A stretch of 64,000 bases of DNA. Source: Sipunculus nudus. Its lineage: Eukaryota > Annelida > Sipuncula > Golfingiida > Sipunculidae. Below the pieces are notes generated by a model, which saw only the letters and a list, made by a program, of their open reading frames with translations, searched no databases and had not been told where the DNA came from. A program made the translations under genes and the position numbers. The stretch spans positions 17,233,508 through 17,297,507 of the forward strand of contig CM049313.1 of NCBI GenBank assembly GCA_026874595.1, given 5' to 3'. Positions 1 to 14,031 of the stretch are shown here, piece after piece (position 1 is the stretch's first letter; the number at the start of each line of letters is the position of its first letter).

Positions 1-721
1 AATGCTGGAAGCTGCTTTTATTCAGGTGAGGAATTGGACACAAGCCGTAAGTTGAATGGCAGTGTTCTTAGATTTTTGAATGCAGAGGGTTAACAATAGA
101 ATATCTTAAACGTAAAGGTCTAAATGTAAAAGATGGAATACATGCTTAAAGGCTTGTATTGTTCAGTTTATAGGGTTTTTTTGAAGATGTGTAAATTAAT
201 GTAAACCATGAAGACATCTTTATAGGCACTTAATAGTTGATACAGGACTAATTTTTTGTACGGCCTCATAAATGCCCGTTTTTTTCCATTGAGTTGTCGG
301 AAACGATGTCGAGTGTGTCACTGGCGGCCCAAATTTTGCCTACACATCTTGAGAAATTTGACATAATTTATGAAATTTCGCAAAATTTACCACAGCGCCA
401 TCAACCGACACTACAACATTCTACCAAGGGAAGACACGGTACATTGAAAACACAATGGCACTAATTTCCGTTTTTATTTGGGTTTTGAAATGTCGGAAAC
501 TATGACATTTATGTCGAAGGGATATTATTTTCCATATAATCCCTTAAATCTGGAGAAATAAGTCTTTTTTATTAGGAAATTCTGGGAGGGTAAGGTTACC
601 CAGAGTATTCTGCCCTTGAACTCGGCCAATGCAAAAACCCGTCCCTGACAAGCCAGCCGAGTGGCTCAGACCTGTTCCACCGTAAAACCGGGTAATATGG
701 CAGGAATACAAAATTTCTTAC
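1..721. other. Gene B intron 18 / left edge, nothing assigned
   Basis: AT-rich sequence downstream of exon 18. AG-flanked candidates near 1-20 on the minus strand are too short to call as the next exon. No repeat or element was recognised. Confidence 0.4.
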
Positions 722-844
722 CTTAGTGGTTAAAATTGCGGGAACAATATCTTCATATTCAATCTGAACTTTCTCTGATGCTTGTTTGGCCTTGTCTCTT
801 GACTCGGCTACAATCACTCCAATCGGATGTCCGACACAAGTTAC
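722..844 (-). CDS. Gene B exon 18: hammerhead domain, last exon in window
   Basis: Encodes [20 protein letters not shown], then [22 protein letters not shown]-x-P-I-G-x-I-V-A and A-x-x-A-x-x-x-V-x-V-x-Y-E-x-x-x-x-A-I are the end of the hammerhead fold. Acceptor GTGTAG, donor GTAAGA, phase 0. The next exon should start with the family's E-A-I segment and was not recognised within 1-721. Confidence 0.95.
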
Positions 845-3800
845 CTACACGGATAAGACAAAAGTCTGCTAGGTTTTTATAATATCTTCATATTGTAATC
901 TGACTTATAGGTGCTGAATAAAATTTTTCCCACACAAACCTATATTCTCAAAATAAAAAGTCAATTTTATTATTGTGTCGGTCCGGCTGATGACCCGAAT
1001 ACAGGAAGGAATATTCACAAATGTAGAGAAACATTTGCACGATTGAATATGGGAATATGGGCCGAATAAGTGAATGAAAACATCTAGGTAACTTATGTAC
1101 CAATGAACCTGGGAATAAGGGTCATTAATTGAATGAAAACACTAGTTGCGGAATACCCTATCATTAGGGTAGCATGTATTCCTGAGAAATCATATTCCTA
1201 GTGTTAAGTTGTATCAGTTGGATCCCGTGATTTAGTGTATGTTATTAAATGCTTAGGAAAATCAAGCCATCTACACCATACTTTATATATCTAACTAACA
1301 CAATTAATCCTTCTCTCCTTCGGGTCATAAAATGTGCAGTTAGGCTGCGTTCATATGATATATACAGAGCCTGGGAGATGACATTGTCAAAATATTTATT
1401 AATCCGTTGGCACATTTACTAATCCGTGTGCATGAAAAACTGAACCGAGTCTATCCAAGATGGCAGACCTATAGGAAAATATATACAGGAACTATGTAGG
1501 AGTCCGTGCGCATGGATTAATAAATATTTTTACCATGTCGTCTCCTAGAATCCGGGTAAATATGCGATAAGTGATGTTCGTTCCTTATTATTTTGGTCCA
1601 ATTATTTTTTCTTATTTATTTGGCCCCTTGGAAATAAGATTGAACCGGTGATGTCAAAAGACGTTAGATCAAGCTGAGGGTAAAATATGATAACCGGGTC
1701 CCTATGATAAATATAAAATGCGATAAGCGTATCTCATTCCGCATATGAACAAATAATGAAATAAATGGTCCAAGATAAAATATATTGTTTCTGCCTACAG
1801 CCTACCCCAGATCTTATACCGGGTTCTAGAAAGGCAGCCTTATGCAGACACGTTTGTTACCTTGTCTGTTGCAAATAAGGTATCCGATTTCAGTATAGAG
1901 AAGTTGTTTGATCCAGGTATATCTTTATGTGTGAGAAAATCAACAACTCCCGAGACATCCAGGGCGGCTGACGGGTCAATGCTAAGTATCCGAGCGTGAG
2001 CACGTGAACTTGTAACCAAAGCAGCATGGAGTTCTCCTGAAAAAAAACTTTCTGTATTAAAGAAGTGGAAAACATATCAACATTACCATGTACCTATAGT
2101 ATGTTCTAGGCGGAATAGAATTAAACATGCACACGCTAAGCCACATACACTAATGAACCCTATAAATGGAAAATAAGTTGATGTATCGAGTTTAGGCATT
2201 TCAAAATTGTGATTTTAGTGAAGAAACATGTCGCTTATGAAACGACAGTGGACATGATAATGTTGCAGCCTTCTTTGTAGGGTATAACGACTTGTAAACA
2301 CACGATGATTTTGACACAAACCTAAATAATTCAATGGCTTCAAGGCACGAGTCGCAATTAGCTGTGAAGCAAACCTTATAGCGTCGTCGGTATTACGTGT
2401 CTTCATTCAAAATATTGTTTCAGATGGATTCACGCAGCGAGAATAACACACCATGAATAAAGAATGCCATTTCTCCTAATAATATTAAAATTTACTAGAT
2501 GTAATCGGACAATGGTCCTGGGAGGGCCCCACAGAGTGAATTGGTGTCTAGTGAAACCTGTCTAAAAACTGACCGGTCTAATACGATCAACTGCCTCAAA
2601 AGATGAGCGTTGAATAAACTCTAAGTATTGAAACATATTACAACTGACCTGTCTTGTAAGACCAGTTGTGTATGACAACAACTTCAAAGGAGTGGTTTCG
2701 TCACACACAGCTTTCACTTGATTTCCATATTAACGCAAAAAGTGTACAGCTTCAAGTGAGGAACATGAACGTTAGGTTGTTGTTTACTGACACGAAGATC
2801 GGAAAAGGTTTCTTTAAATTAGCAATGTTTGAATCGGAATGTTAAGAATCATTCAGGATTAGAAACATTTGTGATTAATATCAGGTGGTAAAGTAACATA
2901 CGTTTCAGCTGTATTAGTATTTTCTTTTCATTTCGCTTCATTTATCTTCTTGGAGGACATCACAGTAAACCTGCAGATGGTCACTGTAGTATGATACCAG
3001 TGTTAATATTTTGCAGGCTGATATGCTGTCGTTTGTCCACACATGATCCAAAGACGAGTTTAAATGGTATGTTGGTTGATTAACTTGTTGCATAAATTTG
3101 TTTTTAATGAAAATGTTGCTTATTGGGTCATTTCCTTTGGTTTTATAAAACAAAACTTATTTTGAAGTCCCCCCCCCCTCCAAGGATCCAGTTTTTGCAG
3201 TATTTCAAATCTGTAAGTGGCAAATATGTGATTGCTGACATTTGGACTTTTGTAGTATACAATTTTATTTGTTTTCTGATAAAAGAAGATAGAAGCAGCC
3301 ACAGCTTCAATGTTTGTGACTGAAGGGTGCAGTTTTATTTGTGTTAGGGTCATGTCTGGCAAGCAAGGTCACTGCACCTCTGTAATCGTGTTCACAAGTT
3401 GTTATGCCTCTGGGATTGAAGTCGGGTAGGAAATCTCTAGATGGCAAACATCCGTCACGAGAAAATGTGGTCTATTTTGCATGAAAGAAAATCAGTGATT
3501 CTGCTATGGTAGCCATACTAAATTTTTGGTCTGAAAATTGATAGGAACAGAGCCTTACTTAGTATCAACCATCACTGTGAATTGCAGACAGATGAAACAT
3601 ATTCTCTTATGAAGATCGCGCGCAAAACAAAATCACTGATTGTGCTCTGGCAGCCATATTGAATTTTTGGCTTGTCTGAAATTCAATAGAGACGGAGCCA
3701 TCCTAGGCACCAATCATCCCAGTGTATTTGAGAAATGTCCATTCTATCCCCTTTGGGATATCGAGCGCTAAGGAAAATCACTGATTATGCTCTGGTGGCC

Positions 3801-6800
3801 ATATTGAAGTTTTAGTGGGTCTGAAATTTGATAGGGACGGAGCCCTACAAGGCACCAATCAACCCTGTGGATTTGAGAAAGAACAATCGTATACTCTAAA
3901 TGGCGTCAAAACCAGAATTTAAGAAGTAATCAGGAAAACATTGCCTAAGATTGCAATTTCCAGAAAAAATTCTTTTATGTTAAATACCCGCAGAAGCACC
4001 GTTCTTTCTTTGGGCAATAACAAGATTCATGTATGCATGATGAATGTATGAATATCGAATAGCCCCTGCTGGGTAAATCTATCTTTGGTATGGAAACTTG
4101 TAAAAATACGTCATCTCACTCAACGATACAATACGATAAGCAACTACATGCATGCATTAAGAATTATGTTTCAGATCCAATGTCATTTCTTTTCTTTCTT
4201 TTTTCAAAATCACTACAAAATTTTTTTTTGAATATCATTTTCTCTTTTAGTTCAAATATCAACTATGAGCCTAAATTAGATAAGTTCTTCTTTCTTCAAA
4301 TAAAAACTATAACAGATTGAATTTAAAATACTCTTCTTTCTTCATATACCAACTTAAAAATCTTAAAGTTTTGATCTGTATCCAATACCTGCAAGCTACT
4401 GAGACAATTAACAAGGTTGCCTCCAAATTTCAGGAAGCTCCCTCAATATTCTTGATCCTGCGGCCTTTAGCAAATTCAAAGGCGTTTTGCTCTACATTCG
4501 CTCTCCTATTGGTATAAATCAAATGCTTTAGATTGTTTACTAAATGTCGGATTTTTTGTTAGATGGTCATACATCCTGGTAAATTTTTTTGCAATAAAAG
4601 GAATAAGTAATATGTGATAAGCATGCGATATGCGATAACAACAATGTGATAAGGCATTTTCTTGGAATTTTCTGGCGGATGGGTAGAACACACCGACTGA
4701 AGTTCCCTGACTGAAGTTTTGCTTCTGCGCAGTATCGTACCTGGGTTTTTTATAGTAAAAATGACTAGAACTGCACTTATAAATACAAGGAATCAAAACA
4801 ATATATAAATAGATAAAAAGGAAACATTGGGTCTGTAAGCCGGCTTGGTTTCGCAAGGAACGTTTTGATTTCAGACAAAATAATTGACACGGAAAATAAT
4901 ACACGTGGTAAAAAGTGGTGAAGTACCTTCACGCTGCGCGAGACAGATTTACCTGTGTATTGTATCATGTCGTCAACGTAGACTGCCTCGCCAGTCGCAT
5001 GTTCTAATGCAGAGTAGTGCGCTACATCACGACCTACAGCGTCCTCTGGTGGCTGGTCAGGAGAAACATCCTCCCAAACCTGAGTGCTGTAGAGAAGACC
5101 ACGTGATAATTCTGGCACTTCTGTGGCTTCAAACTGCATAGACATTAAAACAAATTTCAAATTTAAATTTGAAATTGAACATAGAATTAAACCAGAGGAG
5201 TATTCATTTTGCAAACTAATGTTACAGTGTACTGATATCTGTAATTAAGCAGGGAAGTAATCGGATAAAAAAGTTAAACCCCTCGTGGGATGGAGAAATC
5301 TACAAACGAAAAGGCACGCTCCTCACGCCGCGGTCTGATAACCATATTTCTGGTTTAGGGCCAAGAGGCAAACTAATGGGAGCTTGTGCCCCGTATCAGG
5401 TGAGAATCCATGACAAAAGTACTAATATCATGCACAAAATTCAGATTTTGAAAATCACCCATATTGGAGATCTATTGGAAAAGAAAATAACAAGGAGACA
5501 GCAAGATCATTATTAAGCAACTAATGATTAAACATCTTCTTGATTAAATGTGTCAGCTTTCTTTTGCCATTTGATAAATAAGAATATCCTTTAGTCTATC
5601 CACGACATATTAACTTTTTTTAAAGATATGTAAATCAGAATTACTAACAATTGAAACAAATTATTGCGAGATGTGTAAGTTAGATAGCCAACACAACTAT
5701 ACCCACCTGCTTTATCATGTGTGTGGTCCATTTGTAGAAGAATACGATTGTAAGTGCACGCTGATAATCAGTGACCCCTGGTGGCAGGTTTAAGCATTTT
5801 GTAAATTCTTCCACAAGTCCTTCATCCACGTCCCTGTGTTATTAAATAGCATTTTAATTTACATAAACACATATACTATTTCTACCTCTATTGCTACTAC
5901 TACTTCTACTAATACTACTAATACTACTAATCTAAAAGTCATACAATTGCATCATTAAGCATAATATGGACACGGTGTTAGGCCTCAAAACGTGAATCTG
6001 CACTAATCGTAAAAAAATATTCCCAAACCGTTTAATATGTCGAAGTCGCATATTTTTATTTTACAAAACCTGAAATAATAAGCCTCAAAACGTGAAAGGC
6101 TATCTCCAAACTGTTAAACACGAAACGTGAAAAGAAATCAAAGGTAAACAAATTAATGTTTTGGTCACCGGTAATGTATTGTGAAATTTGGATTTTTGCA
6201 GGACATTTGCGAGGAAATATCTGGTTTGACGGTTAGTGCTGCTGTACGCTAACAGTTGACGTACCTTCATTTGACATTTATGACCTATTATGACATGTTC
6301 GTTAAAATCGATAGAAATCCTCCTCCCTTTGCTATTGCTCGTGTACTCATACTTCCTATTGCCTCCCTTCTTCTTCTTATTCTTCCTCACTCTAATTCTT
6401 CTGTTTTACCTACTTACTCTTCTTATTACTCTGCTGCTTGCTCGTCTTTTCAATACCCTTATTCTTCTCCTCCTTCTTTTGGCACTCATCCTACTCTTTT
6501 TCTTGTTCTACTCTTGCTTCTTCCTCCTTTTACTGTTCTTCTTCTTTATTCTTGCATTCATTCTTTTCCCTCCTTTTTTTTGCTTTGCTATCCGGCTTGC
6601 ACTCATCATGATCTTGAACTTTTATTTTGCTATTTTTTCTTTATTCACTACTTCTCATTCAGTTTTTGTTTTGTTTTGTTTTATTTTCCATGCTTTTCTT
6701 ATTTTTTAATCATTTTGGATTTTCTCATGAGTCCTCTTGTTCTTTTTCTTTTTATTTCTACCTCTTCTTCTTCTCTCTCTTGTTCTAATTCTTATTTCCC

Positions 6801-9800
6801 CTCAGGCTTCTTCGTCTTAACTTCTCACTATTCATCTCAACCTCTTTCCCTTCCTACTCTGCTGCGTTTTCATCCTCTGCTTCTGCTTATTATTATTCTG
6901 CTTTTTTCTCCTTTCCTTTACTCATTTTCTTTTTCTTCCTTTTATTTTTGGTCTCCGACATCATGTCCTTCTTCTTGTTCTTTAAACTTCTTCAAATTCT
7001 ATTACTTTCGCATCCTTCTTCGTCTCTTCTACTTTTTTACTCATTGTTTCCACTTCCTCCTTACTCCTGTTCTGCTTGCCATTCTTTTGCTTTTTCTTCT
7101 TCCTACAGTTCTTATTACATTTCCTGTCCTCTTGACTGTTATCCTCACTCTTTTTATATATCCTAATATTCCTTTTCTCAACTTTTAAAAAAAATTTCTC
7201 CTTATTTTTAATTCTGTGACATTTATTTTTCTTCTTACTCTTTCCGCATCCTACTACTACTTACATTTTGTCTCCTTCATCCTCTCACTCTGCTTTATCA
7301 TCATCATCCTCTTACATTTTTTATTCCTCCTACTCTTATTCCCCCCATTTTTCTTCTTCTTCTATCTTGTGCTACCTCGCTCTTCTTATCAGTCTTCTTT
7401 ATTTTCTACTCCTTTTTTGTTCACTGTTCATCTTCTCTTTGCCTTGACAGCAATTTTATGTGCAAGGTGTTCTGGTGCGACTTGAAGTTTTTTTCCAATT
7501 TTTATCGATTTTGATATGTCATTAACATGTCATAAATAAATGGTTTGGGAGAAAATTAAGAGCAAGGTGCCAGGTTGTTTAAAAGTAAGCGTGGATTTTT
7601 TTAGGGTGGTTTCAGCTATTTTATTCAAGTTTCGCACAATACGCTCCAGTTTCACGATTTAGAGGCCAGCTTATGATTTCTCGAAACATGACAACAGCAC
7701 TAACCGTGAATTCAGTATTTTTCCTCGCGAACGGACACAGTCCTGCACAAACCGTGCTTTCACAAAACGTTACCGATGACAAAAACGTTTTGTGTTTAAC
7801 GGTTCGGAGATAGCCTTTCACATTTTGAGGGTTAATTTTTCACGTGTTGTAAAAAAATAAATATTCAACTTTGACATATTTAACGGATTGGGAATGTTTT
7901 TCACGATTAGTGCAGATCCACGTTTTGAATCCTAACACACGGCATTTTTTTCAGTACTCATCAGAGCTGATCCAAGTCCTTTTAGGGTACTCGAGTACGA
8001 ATACTAAAAAGTACCCGAATACGAGTGCGTAACTTAAAACCTATAACTTTCACAAGTACTTGTAGTTGCGTTCAAAAGTACTCGTAATCAAAGTACCCCA
8101 TCTCATGAGTATACTTTAATAGAGTACTCTTCAAAATAACATGATTCTTCTTCATTTAATTAATGACAGACATTTCAAACTATATTACACTGATCAAATA
8201 CTTGCACATTGAAGCAATAATTAACTCCACTTATCAGAGACGACTTTTTCCAGGCGCCCAGGGTACCAGTGAGCAGGTCCTTCATTCAAGTAAATATCAC
8301 TTAACAGGGAGTGGGTCAGTCGATATGCTTGAAATAATTCAATTTTACGACTTTTAGATTTTTATCAAAGCAATGATCAAATTCATTTTGACATAACTGT
8401 TGATCTGATGGTTAAGCTCCTGTTCCATCCGCTCCTCCGTACAAGAGGCAGCATGAAAACGTCAAGAATTACGATATATCGGGTGTCTGGATAAGTTTTG
8501 CTTTTTTATGAGTAAAACCTATTTTCAGGTAATATTTGGCGGGAATGAGGTCATATTGCTTGATATAATTTTAGGGTCGAGCGGAGACATCACAAAGTCT
8601 CTCTGGTGTCGGATGGAATATTCCAGCTCCAAGTATTTAAAATATTTCTTCTAAATTTTATCCTTCAGTCTTTCACTATTTCGGCTGCCTAATAATATAC
8701 ATGTATACCGATTGAAAGAAGATAAATCGCAGAACAAACCTATTGAGGAGATGTTTTAGTTCCTCTTCCATTAGAACCGGCACTTTCCCGGTACCAATAA
8801 CAACACGGATACTGGTCAACTTCCGGTCGTCAGTGATCCGTGCCCGCACCGCCAAGTTGACCACAGAGTTATCAAATGTCCCCCTGTCAGAGTGCTTGAA
8901 GTACCTCATATCGACGTCCTGTAAGATTAGAGTGAAGGGTTAACACATCGCAAACGGAATGTTTTTTATTTATAAGATTCTCTCATAGGGCCAGAAAGAT
9001 AGTTTCTCAATCACTGCGCGCAGCAACTTTAACCTGCAGCATTATACTATTTTTTTTTATTTTCAGTAGAAATTTATCGATTTGAGAGGACATTTCTTTT
9101 AAGAATGAAGAATAATAAAATTTTGATAAACCTTTCATTTGTTTTTGTCGTGACAGCAAATAAATTTTTATATCAAAACCTATAAAAGTAAAACAACCTC
9201 CCGCTCGAACTGACTTCAGTGAAAGATACCCAGAAGTGATTTTCCCCTGCACGGTTCAATTTGCTCCTTAAAAATAAGTGGATTGTTTGTAATGGCAACG
9301 GAATAATTCTGCCTTCATACATGTCAAAATAATATTCCATATGTATTGATATGTCCATGTATGTTACAGTATCAAAGTTATTTACATAATCTATAAACAT
9401 CAGAAAGAAACGGGAAAAAGAGAAAGCCTCAAAATACATACCTTCTCAGGCAGAGGCACTATCACAGCCAGCAACAAGTAACCATCTGCCAGGTCAGAGT
9501 CCAAAAGGTCAAGGACTGGGTGCTCCGTGTCCGGTTGACCTGTATCAGAAGACAGCATTTAGATTCATTCCTCAATAGTGAATATAGAGAAAACTAGGAT
9601 AAGCTGCAGTGAATACATTGGTTAGCAATTGCTGTCACTTAATATTTCTATTTATCTTATACAGGGAAAACTATCATCCGTTTGTTCACATGCAGACTAA
9701 AGTTTAGTCTTGGGTTAATCTGCAGTTCAACTGTACACCGTATTCTAAAAATTGGACAAGAGATAAACTGAGATTAGTTTTGAATTTTAGTAGGAGTTAG

Positions 9801-11748
9801 TTCGACCTGGTAGGGGGTTAGTTTAAGCTCGGACTTAATGCTATATTTCTTGTAAATTTAAAAAAAAATGTCCTTCACAGGGACACGGGAGCAATTTTGT
9901 GTGGCCGAAACAATAAGTACTAAAGTAATCAGAGTAATGTATTAATCATATTATCTATTAACCCAAATATCACGACATGCAGTACTCTGACACTGGTCTT
10001 AAAAGTAATTATATTTAAAGAAAAGTATCCATATTAACATTTAAAAATACCTTAAACTTTTAATCTAAAGCCCTACATATCTTCAATAAATTCAAGTTTC
10101 CTTTTTAAATGTGTTAAAATGTTCGTCATCGAATGGGTTTTTGTAGCACTGAACCGAATTATACTCATATTATTTTTTTACTGACTCAGACCATGACCGT
10201 TTTACCTATAAGGCAACTGAAAAAGATGCAGAAATCTGGCTTGGTCAATATTACAAAACAAGTGCCCTAATGGTGAGTAAATCCTTTCATACTGAATTCA
10301 ATATTAATCTTTGAACTTTCAATTAATGAAAAAATTCAGAAATAAATTACTGTTAAATAAGGGGTCAAGTTCATTTTAATATGCAATGTTACAGTCGTTT
10401 CGTCGTGCATATTTAGACGGAAGCAACTACTTAAAAATTAGTTGTTCAATCAATAAAAGAATGTGATATAAAAGTTTTTATTTTAAGAGCGCCAAACCTA
10501 ATGTCAAAAAAAATTTATATACAGGTCACTTACATAAGAAATAGGCAAATATTTGGTTCTGCACACAGGGATTCCTAATAAAGACGCGCAATTTTTTTGA
10601 CATCATTAATATTTACCCTGTGAACTTGGACATCGGCAAATGATTTAGGTTTGCCATTACTCATATAGATCTCACGTGACCCCTATTTATTCACAATAAA
10701 ATGCACAATATTTCTTATATCAGTGCATGTAATTGTCCATTCTTACCTTCCTGAGCTACTCGACAGATGGCACCAGCGGAAAGGAAGAACGTGCACAGAT
10801 CTACCTTCCGGCACATCAGTGAACCACCAACGGTCTGCAGACATTAGTAAAGCCAAAGGCACATTAAATCATTCAAATTAATACGATGTGTTAGACTGAT
10901 AATAGGAAAAATAAGTTGTTGCTAGGAGGAAATGTGTTTTCTTTGCAATATATGGACATAAAGGGTTTATATATTTATAAAATAACTGTAAATCTTCTGC
11001 TAACTGAGAGCTAAATTTTGGATTAATTCAAATTTATCAAAAATTTAAGATTATTAAAAAAAATGAACGGTGCAATCTTACTGCCATGCTTCTTGTTTGC
11101 TGTCCTCCAAACTGTCTTGTCACATTAAATAACGCCTCTAGTGAGTGAAGGTCGCCTTAAAATAATCCATATTAAAATTGTAAGTATGTATATGTTTTAA
11201 AAGCAACAAGTGTTAGATTGTGCTAAGCTGAACCTGACACACTTCTTAAAGGGTATAGTACTTAAATATAAATCCCAGTCACTTCATTTTGTTTAACTAG
11301 GGAGAGAGAACCTGAGTACATGATAATCGTTACAATTCTTCCATAGCTATACATCGCCCATGGGGAAACGAGGGTCTCTTTGCAAAATTGCTCCAGACAG
11401 TGGATAACAATGTAATAATACAATGAAAATGAAATATCAATTTTGCTGTTATTCCGAATAGTTAATGCTGTGGTTAATTCATAAAATAATGAAGTTGATG
11501 AAAGTTTCCATTAAAATGCTGCCGTTTTGAAAATTATTCATTTCTATTTACACTTTTTTCCATCTATACTTTCAGATATAGCCTTTGTATTAAAGCCATA
11601 GGGTTCATTTTTCTTATTTCAGGAGACAGAAGCTGAAAAGCCATTTTGTAACACCTAAACTATGCCAACGAAATTGAGCTTACACTGACATACAAGTCCC
11701 ATAGATAATATACCCATAAAATCTGGAGCTGATTGCCCCAGCTGTTTT

Positions 11749-11801
<53 letters not shown>

Positions 11802-13959
11802 ATATATTATAATAAAAAATACATGTCAGTGTATTTGCAAAAACAGAGGCAATCGTCAGCGGAGTTATGTAATGAGATCATTTAAAATAATTCAACTAAA
11901 TTCATATCCATTTAAATATCCTTATTCTAAAGAGTAATGGAACGTGACATGAAAGCCAAATTCTTAATTGTAGATTACCTCGGAAAAAATTAAATATGAC
12001 ACTTTTAGTTGCCGGTCATCACAGGAGGGTGCCTCCTGCACCTCACATACACATTCTGATCACATAACAAATAATACGGTGAAACTTTTCTATAGCGGGC
12101 AGTCACGTGACCGGAAGTGGGTCGGATTCTGTCAAACGCCCGAGATCCAGGTGCGATACATAAATATCCGATCCCAAGATTTTAAACCAAACCGTTTGAC
12201 CGAAACATTTCATCTTGCAAATATGGCTTACTCAACCACAGATGGTGTGCCCTATCAATTTTAAGGTCACGGGGTAAAAGGTCAAGGCTACAGGATCCTC
12301 TCCTCGACAAATTTTGTTGACCCATTTTTAGCCAAACCGTTTGAACGAAACCTTTCTTCTTGCACATATGACTCGCTTATTATATAATTATAATCATCCT
12401 CCCGTGCGAGGGGATTTTGAATGCAAATTATATGTCAATATAATTTTTAAATATTTGTTGATTTAAAAATAATAATTTGACACAATCTACCACGTCTGGT
12501 CACATCATTAGTTTCACATCCCTTGATCGCAAGTTAATACATACGAATAACTGTACTATATCCTACCCTTTTTGTGACTGGTCCTGGTGGATTCCGTCCC
12601 TGCTGTGCATGTTACGCTATCGGTATTTGGTTTATTTTCGGATTGTTGGAAGTGAAATTAACTAACCGCATGAGTCGCAAACAGGGGCAGAATAATAATT
12701 AACGTCGTGACTGCTATAAACTGTATAGGTATCGAATAGCACGTGATCTTAAGTGTACTGCATGACCCCCCCCCCCCCCCCTACACACATAACCGTTCAA
12801 GAGTTCGTCCATTGGTGTAAAACACAAAGCAACGCTAATACGTAAATACCCTTGGTCCCTGGCCTATATTAAAAATAAACTGGCCCGAGTTGAGGATGAT
12901 AATTGTACCTCAATCATATCTCGGCACATTAGAAACTCCGCAAATACCATAATCTTTATAGCAACACAATGAATAATTATGATAACTGGCGTATAAAAGT
13001 AGTAGATTACAATTTAAAGGTAAGTTGAGTATTTCCTGTCTCATTGCCCTAGCCACCTTTCATAAAAATGTGTGTTAAGAGGAAGAACCGGGAGTAAAAA
13101 ATAATTGTGGTTATAATGTTTTTGTCTAAAACCTAGGTAATCTTTAGAGATTTGGTTTACCTGTTAAGGGGCAAAATGTGTTCTTTGCTCTTATAAGCGG
13201 GGTTGTGGCCCAGACTGGTGGTCTAATTAGTGAAAACGTTTGCTCAGCAGCCTTGAACAGTTAGAAAAATCTGACTTTCAGAGAACTCAAAATCATCATT
13301 TTGCCCCATAGCTCGCAGAAATTAGGTCACCGCCTCCTTCGGTATATCTAATTACATGTACATGAAGAGGAATCTTGAATTTTGCTTTAAGTTTCAAGAT
13401 TAATCGATAACCAGACCCAGTCTATCGTTACAAGACAGGTGACTAAGCATAAGCTGCTCTAAAAAATATGCACAAATTTTCTCTCTTTCTCGCACTCTCT
13501 CTCTCCCATATATCAAGATAACGTGTGTTATTTAGGTGATGTATTAAGATAAAGGTACGTGAAGCACAGCTTACCACTTTGTTGCATTAATTTGTGTATC
13601 TCCTCTTCCAGTCTGGCCACTGATATTCCCGCTCCGATTTCCAGCGTATTGTCACAAAGCTTGACATATTGCAGTTCCCAGACTGAATTGAGACAGATGT
13701 AATCCCCACAATCTTTCAGTTTTCCTATAACAATAAAATTTACCAGCGATATATAATGATGATATGTTATTATTTTTAAGGTTCTAGTATCTAAGTTTTA
13801 TAAACATGTGCCTGAACAATTAGGAGCCGTCGGCAATATATGACAGGAGTAAAACTTCTATCGAAATATCACCATTATGCCTTTTAGAATATCGTAGGAT
13901 TCGAATATTGGATATCCTGTTCCGTGGTCCAACGCAATAAGCGCTAGATAGTCTTTCAG

Positions 13960-14031
<72 letters not shown>

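Noticed and set aside
1-20. Next gene B exon at the left edge
   Set aside because: Several AG sites but under 20 bases visible; residues cannot be matched to the family.
6256-7188. 310-codon plus-strand open frame
   Set aside because: Lies wholly in the pyrimidine tract; C/T-only codons contain no stop, so length means nothing. Composition is F/S/L/P only.
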